12,428 bases of DNA from Candidatus Cloacimonadota bacterium (GTDB taxonomy: Bacteria > Cloacimonadota > Cloacimonadia > Cloacimonadales > Cloacimonadaceae), in assembly GCA_028703735.1 (NCBI GenBank), contig JAQVMI010000020.1:1-12428 (forward strand). Reading direction: 5' to 3'. The notes under the pieces were generated by a model. It was not told the DNA's origin. It did not search any database and was given only the letters and a program-made list of their open reading frames with translations. Shown here piece after piece: positions 8,246 to 12,428 of this stretch. Within the stretch, counting starts at the first letter, position 1. Every line of letters starts with the position of its first letter. A program made the position numbers and the translations under genes.

Positions 8246-10633
8246 TCACTTCGCCAAAATCATCTTACCTGTGAAGGCTTGTTTGTTGCAATTCACGCGA
8301 TAGAAGTAGATTCCGCTGGAAACTGGTTGACCGAAATCATTAATGCCATCCCATACAGCTTTATGGCTACCGGAGGGCAGGGGAGAATTAAGCAATTGCC
8401 GCACTTTCTGACCCTTTAGATTATAGATTTCCAAAGTGGCAATCCCTGCAACCGGAAGGCTGAAATCAATGGTGGTGCTGGGATTGAAGGGATTGGGATA
8501 GTTCGTGGCAGATATTACATTCTCCACAGCAGGAATAAATGGATCATCATTATCAACCCAAGGCACAGAGCCGTATTCATAACAGCCCATGTCTATCCTG
8601 CCATCCCAAACTCGCCAATTACCTGCAAGGTCAAAGGGTAAAAGCTCTAAAGCATTTACATCCGGCGTTCCTGCATCAATGCAGGGGGAAGCATCGGCAA
8701 GGCGCAGATAATCTGCGCTACCGGCGGTAGTGCTTGCAAACAAAGAACCTTCGCTAATGTTATGCTCTCCATAGGCTAAGGTATTTATAAATGATGTATT
8801 CTGTATATTGGCTGTGCCGCCTCGGATATAGCTGTAGTCTACATTCAGATTACACGCAGGTTGCTGCGCTGATGGATTATACATCACTATTTCCTTGTTC
8901 GCATCAGGATTGTAGAATACATTGTTCCGCATGCTTACATTGCCAATTAAGCCCACTACAGCTACAGAGCCATAGTTATCATAGAATGTGCAATTATTCA
9001 CCTCAAGGCTGCTATTGTTGTTACTGCCCAAGAATATAGCTCGATCGTTATTGGTTCTGATGTTATCAAACAGGCAGTTGTTTATCTTGATACTTACGTC
9101 TTGTGTCGTCAAATTGTTCCATATAGAAATACCAAATGTAGGTTGATCGTTTTGGACACTTATATTGCTAAACTCGCAGTTTTCTATGGTAAGGGAATCT
9201 GCTACCCAAATGCTAATCATGGATAGGCCGCTAAATAGGGGATCATCAGATACATAAGTGGAATTGATATTTGTAAACGTGGAATTGCTGATCTTAGTAT
9301 TGGATACTTCACTCATCTGAAGGACTGTTTCTAGCGTTGATACATTTTCTATCACTAGTTTATCAATAATCACAGAAGTGGGTTTTGACATCAACAGCAC
9401 ACCTCCGAAATCAGATACAGACAAGTCGACAATCTGTATATCACTCATATTCATATGATGTTGTGAAAAGCTATTTACGAGGATACTTCTGGTATTGCTC
9501 GTGCTTCCAGTTATTTTCATCCCGCTAATAGAACTATGTGTGGTTCTCACAGCAAAGATGAAAATTGGGTAACCGATAGTTGATTCAGTTTCCGAGTAAA
9601 GCGTCACCACTCCCGCCCCGGCACCGATTAGGTTTGTATAAGACTTTATCGGGATGGGGTATATCTGCTGGTCTTCGCCTTCCTCATACACGCCGGGTAG
9701 AAGATGAACGGTTTTAGCATTCAAGCTATCGGAAGCTATCAGATGAACAGCTTTGGTAATAGTTCGCATTGGCACATCCGAGCTTAAGCCACTATTATCA
9801 TCATCTCCATAGGGGCTAACATACAAGTCGTGATTTATCTCACTGCGATATGCCTGTTGTGTGACTACGGTATCATAGTATTGCAGTAATTCGGTAAAGT
9901 TGATAAATCTATCTATATAAAACGGATACACTGGATTCACGGTGCTCACATCTAGATTTATAGAAATATTTGCGGCGATATCATATAAGCCGATATCAAC
10001 AGGAGCCGCTCCGTAGTTGGAATACACAGAACACCGATTGGCTGAATCATAAACTATGCTCGGATAATGTGTTCTTGTCCCCACATGGCTGATCCCTCCG
10101 CAGTTCGTAAGGGCAAAGTTATTGTGAATCCTTAAACCACTTAGAAAAACAGAGCACTTGGAAGTACTTAATCCTGCTCCACTTCCGGCATAGTTACCAG
10201 TTATCTCGCAATTGATTAGGGAGACGTTGCAATCAATGTACACAAGCACCCCCCCTCCCCTTGTGTATTCATCATAGGTGAAATAGCCTGTCCCATTGGT
10301 AATGGTAAAACCCCTTAGAGTGGCATTCTGTTCGGCATTGCGAAAGGCAACACAAGAGCCATTACGATTACCATCGATAATGGTTTGGCTGATGTAGGTG
10401 CTGTCGTTGGTTGTGGCTTCCAAACTGCATACAGTGATGGATTTGCCAATGTAATCTATATTCTCTATGTATCTACCGGGATGTACCAGAATAGTATCGC
10501 CACTATTAGCAGCTTCTATGGCAGCTTGAATGGAGCTGTATTGCTCACTGCCATCTATCGCTACATTCAGCGTTACGGCAAAGCTCATTATGGTAAATGC
10601 CACCATAAGGGTTAATAATAATAGTCTCTTCAT
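8246..10633 (-). CDS. A3: secreted double beta-helix protein with sorting tail
   Basis: The gene encodes 795 residues from ATG 10633. An in-frame ATG at 10648 would add MNGAT. I prefer 10633 because GGAG lies 5 bases upstream, the signal peptide (MKRLLLLTLMVAFTIMSFA) then starts properly, and it aligns end to end with A1. Residues 21-230 form the first beta-helix, strongly similar to A1 (YIGKSITVCSLEATTNDSTY, RGFTITNG). DLYVSPYGDDD at 269 opens the second helix, with rungs ENCEFSN, NNCLFDN, NNCTFYDN and RNNVFYN to about 575. SPCIDAGT at 649 to DMGCYEYG at 682-689 is the choice-of-anchor-Q-like block. Residues 711-795 are the FlgD-Ig/type IX-style tail, nearly identical to A2. It follows B3 by about 140 bases with a hairpin between, and a 29-bp tandem repeat follows its stop. 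It is probably a surface or secreted adhesive or glycan-interacting protein by fold only; no active site is recognised. Confidence 0.93.
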   Translation of the reverse strand: MKRLLLLTLMVAFTIMSFAVTLNVAIDGSEQYSSIQAAIEAANSGDTILVHPGRYIENIDYIGKSITVCSLEATTNDSTYISQTIIDGNRNGSCVAFRNAEQNATLRGFTITNGTGYFTYDEYTRGGGVLVYIDCNVSLINCEITGNYAGSGAGLSTSKCSVFLSGLRIHNNFALTNCGGISHVGTRTHYPSIVYDSANRCSVYSNYGAAPVDIGLYDIAANISINLDVSTVNPVYPFYIDRFINFTELLQYYDTVVTQQAYRSEINHDLYVSPYGDDDNSGLSSDVPMRTITKAVHLIASDSLNAKTVHLLPGVYEEGEDQQIYPIPIKSYTNLIGAGAGVVTLYSETESTIGYPIFIFAVRTTHSSISGMKITGSTSNTRSILVNSFSQHHMNMSDIQIVDLSVSDFGGVLLMSKPTSVIIDKLVIENVSTLETVLQMSEVSNTKISNSTFTNINSTYVSDDPLFSGLSMISIWVADSLTIENCEFSNISVQNDQPTFGISIWNNLTTQDVSIKINNCLFDNIRTNNDRAIFLGSNNNSSLEVNNCTFYDNYGSVAVVGLIGNVSMRNNVFYNPDANKEIVMYNPSAQQPACNLNVDYSYIRGGTANIQNTSFINTLAYGEHNISEGSLFASTTAGSADYLRLADASPCIDAGTPDVNALELLPFDLAGNWRVWDGRIDMGCYEYGSVPWVDNDDPFIPAVENVISATNYPNPFNPSTTIDFSLPVAGIATLEIYNLKGQKVRQLLNSPLPSGSHKAVWDGINDFGQPVSSGIYFYRVNCNKQAFTGKMILAK
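8250..8371. repeat. 122-bp identical repeat shared with 3567-3688
   Basis: This is the second copy of the identical tail-coding block, in A3; see 3567-3688. The flanking non-coding bases differ completely, so the shared piece is bounded by the coding sequence on its 3' side. Confidence 0.93.
8548..8599. repeat. 52-bp identical repeat shared with 16-67
   Basis: This is the copy in A3 of the block at the left end of the window. It codes for the residues around DMGCYEYGSVPWVDN and shows what A1 should read beyond the adapter. Confidence 0.9.
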
Positions 10634-10638
10634 TGTTG

Positions 10639-10642
10639 CTCC
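10639..10642 (-). promoter_or_regulatory. Shine-Dalgarno deciding the A3 start
   Basis: GGAG on the minus strand lies 5 bases before the ATG at 10633. The earlier in-frame ATG at 10648 has only an AGGGA-like motif 7 bases upstream. Alignment to the A1 signal peptide also favours 10633. Confidence 0.6.
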
Positions 10643-10733
10643 ATTCATCTAAATATCCCTTTCTCTCTCTGTTAAATTCTGTCATTTCTTGCCTTGCTTG
10701 TCGTTCCCACGCAGGATAGACAGCTAAGAACAT

Positions 10734-10760
10734 GCAAGGGAGAGCATAACCCTCCCTTGC
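10734..10760 (-). terminator. Intergenic hairpin between B3 and A3
   Basis: A perfect 9-bp stem (10734-10742 with 10752-10760, GCAAGGGAG/CTCCCTTGC) and a 9-base loop begin 13 bases after the B3 stop. It shares the GGGAG/CTCCC core with the hairpins at the other two B-to-A junctions. No U-tract follows. The remaining 85 bases to the A3 start show nothing I can name. Confidence 0.45.
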
Positions 10761-10773
10761 TAATTTACATTAC

Positions 10774-12428
10774 TTACTTCATCAGCATCATTTTCTTGGT
10801 GATGCTTCCTTCTTTGGTGGTCAGGCGGTATTGATACAAACCGCTGGCAACCTTTCTGCCATATTTATCCGTTCCGTTCCAAACCACTTTGTGGGGTCCA
10901 CTCGCTTTGCTCTCACTAACCAAGGTCTTAACCAATTGACCCTTAAGATTGAATATCTCGATCTTGGCAAGACCCTCTGAGGCAATCTCGTAACTAATGG
11001 TTGTCACAGGATTAAAGGGATTAGGGTAGTTGGGAGATAAACCGGTTATTGGTACTATCGTATTTATCACGGCAGACGAATTGATGGCAATGTCATAATG
11101 GGGAATGCCATTTTCGTTGTTTAGTGTTAATGAATGAGAATCCAGTTTACAAGATTGCTTGATATTATCCATCGCTTTGGTTTCGAAGTATAACACCAAT
11201 TCGCAATCTTCCGGATTTAATACTTCATATTTATCCAGATAAGCGCATAGGTCGGTGTAGTTACCTTCAACCTTTACCGCACCCTTGCACTCTCCATCCA
11301 CATACAAACCAATTTCAGAGGGTAACACTTCAAAACCGCTAAGGTCTATAAACATAGGCATGTAATCCAGTTTCTCCACGTATTCGAAAGCAGTTGCTTT
11401 GGGTCTTACTTTCGGGTCTATCGGGGTTACATTGCTCCACGCGAAGCTGCAATCTTCAGTTACGGTAACAACTACCATATCTCCATAGTTTAGGGTTAAG
11501 TTCGCAGAGCTAACCCTCCAATACCCATTGCCCTTAATGGCACTCCAATATTGAGTTTTGATTGATGTTACCTTATCCAGTATCGAGGCAAGAGCAGTGA
11601 AGGGGCTGGAGCTCTGTGGCAGGTAATAGCCTATCCAGTTTTCGTTTACACCTGTGGTGCTACCGGCAGGATGGGCAAAGAGGTTTATAACCGTATTAGG
11701 TGCTTGGATGAAGCCGGGAGCTGCGATTTGAATTGCTTGTGTAACCCCTGGTTGGAGGTTGATCTTATAACCAAGGACACTGCGTACTTCTACATTCCCA
11801 TGCCATAACTCGCCATTATGATATGCCATAGCTACTGGATATTCATCTTCAACTTTCCATATAACCTGATCAAGAACATAAAAATCCGATATCGGAGCAA
11901 AAAAGTTTCCTGTAGTATCGTATCCTTGAGTAATCCTATTCAATACTGGGAAGCTCATCCATTTAGGGGTTCCCCCTGTTGGCATTGCGTATTCTTCACG
12001 GGTATGGCTCATGGCAGGATAAGCACCAATATCTGGAGGAGTACCATCAGTATCGTTGACTCCGGTTCCTGTGTCTATACAATGAGACATAATGGTAGCA
12101 TTCCATCTTGGGACGTAATTGGCATCCAGTTGAGGATCACATTGGTAGTTGAATCTGGGTGCAGAGGGATTGTAAAAACTTGCAGGATTATTTGGATTAT
12201 AAAGGTTGGCACTGAATCCGGAAAGGCTTACATTGTGAAGCATATTGTAGTTGATGCTTACCGGATAGAAACCTGCACCGGAATCAATTGTGCACCCATT
12301 GCTATTTGTAGAACTGATTATGTTGTTTGTTATTTGAATATCCTGGACAGTAATACCAGCATTGATCCTAAAATTGATGGCACATAGCCCGTTATTACTG
12401 TATTGGGGTGTATTTACGATAGTGTTAT
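10774..12428 (-). CDS. B3: beta-helix stub, family-B domain, sorting tail; 5' partial
   Basis: The frame is open from the stop at 10774 to the window end: 550 complete codons visible, with no start or signal peptide reached. The ATG at 12243 is internal, because the same frame continues upstream through 61 codons matching B2 (NTIVNTPQYSNNGLCAINF). Residues 1-136 of the visible part are the end of a beta-helix, closing with CIDTGTG and DIGAY. Residues 155-416 are the family-B domain: WMSFPV, GYKINL, ENWIGYY, KTQYWS, LNYGDMVVV, FAW, ATAFEYVEKLDYMPMFIDLS, EIGLYVDGECKGAVKV, LCAYLDK and LVLYFET. Residues 466-550 are the FlgD-Ig-like tail (NYPNPFNPVTTI, FNLKGQLVK, WNGTDKYGR, KKMMLMK). Its central domain and tail are nearer to B1 than to B2, although the stub is nearly identical to B2. 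It probably precedes A3 in one transcript. Function unknown. Confidence 0.9.
   Translation of the reverse strand, partial: NTIVNTPQYSNNGLCAINFRINAGITVQDIQITNNIISSTNSNGCTIDSGAGFYPVSINYNMLHNVSLSGFSANLYNPNNPASFYNPSAPRFNYQCDPQLDANYVPRWNATIMSHCIDTGTGVNDTDGTPPDIGAYPAMSHTREEYAMPTGGTPKWMSFPVLNRITQGYDTTGNFFAPISDFYVLDQVIWKVEDEYPVAMAYHNGELWHGNVEVRSVLGYKINLQPGVTQAIQIAAPGFIQAPNTVINLFAHPAGSTTGVNENWIGYYLPQSSSPFTALASILDKVTSIKTQYWSAIKGNGYWRVSSANLTLNYGDMVVVTVTEDCSFAWSNVTPIDPKVRPKATAFEYVEKLDYMPMFIDLSGFEVLPSEIGLYVDGECKGAVKVEGNYTDLCAYLDKYEVLNPEDCELVLYFETKAMDNIKQSCKLDSHSLTLNNENGIPHYDIAINSSAVINTIVPITGLSPNYPNPFNPVTTISYEIASEGLAKIEIFNLKGQLVKTLVSESKASGPHKVVWNGTDKYGRKVASGLYQYRLTTKEGSITKKMMLMK
12023..12428. repeat. 406-bp near-identical repeat shared with 7298-7703
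   Basis: This is the copy in B3 of the stub-coding block. It runs into the window end with a perfectly identical stretch, so the right end also breaks inside a repeat and the similarity may continue beyond it. Confidence 0.9.

Noticed and set aside
10545..10733. 62-codon minus-strand frame across the A3 start
   Set aside because: It overlaps the A3 signal peptide in another frame, has no recognisable motif, and A3 is strongly supported by homology to A1.
11818..12387. 189-codon plus-strand frame opposite B3
   Set aside because: It is antisense to the family-B domain and helix stub, whose protein sequence is conserved in B2. The plus frame shows no recognisable protein features.

Overview
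The window is a fragment of a bacterial genome carrying six large genes, all on the minus strand. Every protein whose N-terminus is visible begins with a Sec-type signal peptide. Every protein whose C-terminus is visible ends in the same kind of domain, a FlgD-Ig-like / type IX-style sorting tail, usually introduced by NYPNPFNP. This tail, together with long Asn/Cys-rich parallel beta-helix proteins that end in a DLAGN..W..RID-[IM]-G-C-[FY]-EYG block, is typical of Candidatus Cloacimonadota (WWE1) and related FCB-group lineages. I favour Cloacimonadota but cannot prove it from these bases. There are no tRNAs, rRNAs, housekeeping genes, transposases or CRISPR arrays.

The genes alternate between two families. 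Family A proteins have a signal peptide, two consecutive right-handed beta-helix regions, a choice-of-anchor-Q-like closing block and the tail. They lie at 16-2110 (A1, tail missing), 3563-5914 (A2) and 8246-10633 (A3). Family B proteins have an optional short beta-helix stub, a conserved 250-300-residue domain I do not recognise, and the tail. They lie at 2172-3551 (B1), 5971-7818 (B2) and 10774-12428 (B3, 5' end missing). In transcription order (right to left) the window reads B3-A3, B2-A2, B1-A1, a two-gene module present three times. In each module a GC-rich hairpin sits between the stop of B and the start of A. A2 and B1 are only 11 bases apart, while A3 and B2 are separated by 427 bases full of palindromes and a 29-bp tandem repeat.

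The copies are mosaic. A2 and A3 share a 122-bp identical stretch coding for the last part of the tail, although A3's beta-helix resembles A1 more. B2 and B3 share a 406-bp, roughly 92% identical stub, although B3's central domain and tail resemble B1 more. This points to recombination or gene conversion between modules. B1 is the odd member: no beta-helix stub, no NPFNP motif and no convincing start codon.

The first 15 bases are Illumina adapter, not genome, and both ends of the window break inside repeats shared with other modules, so the true array may be longer. Functionally the region looks like an array of exported, probably surface-attached or secreted beta-helix proteins with a partner family. 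Substrates and biological role cannot be read from the sequence.
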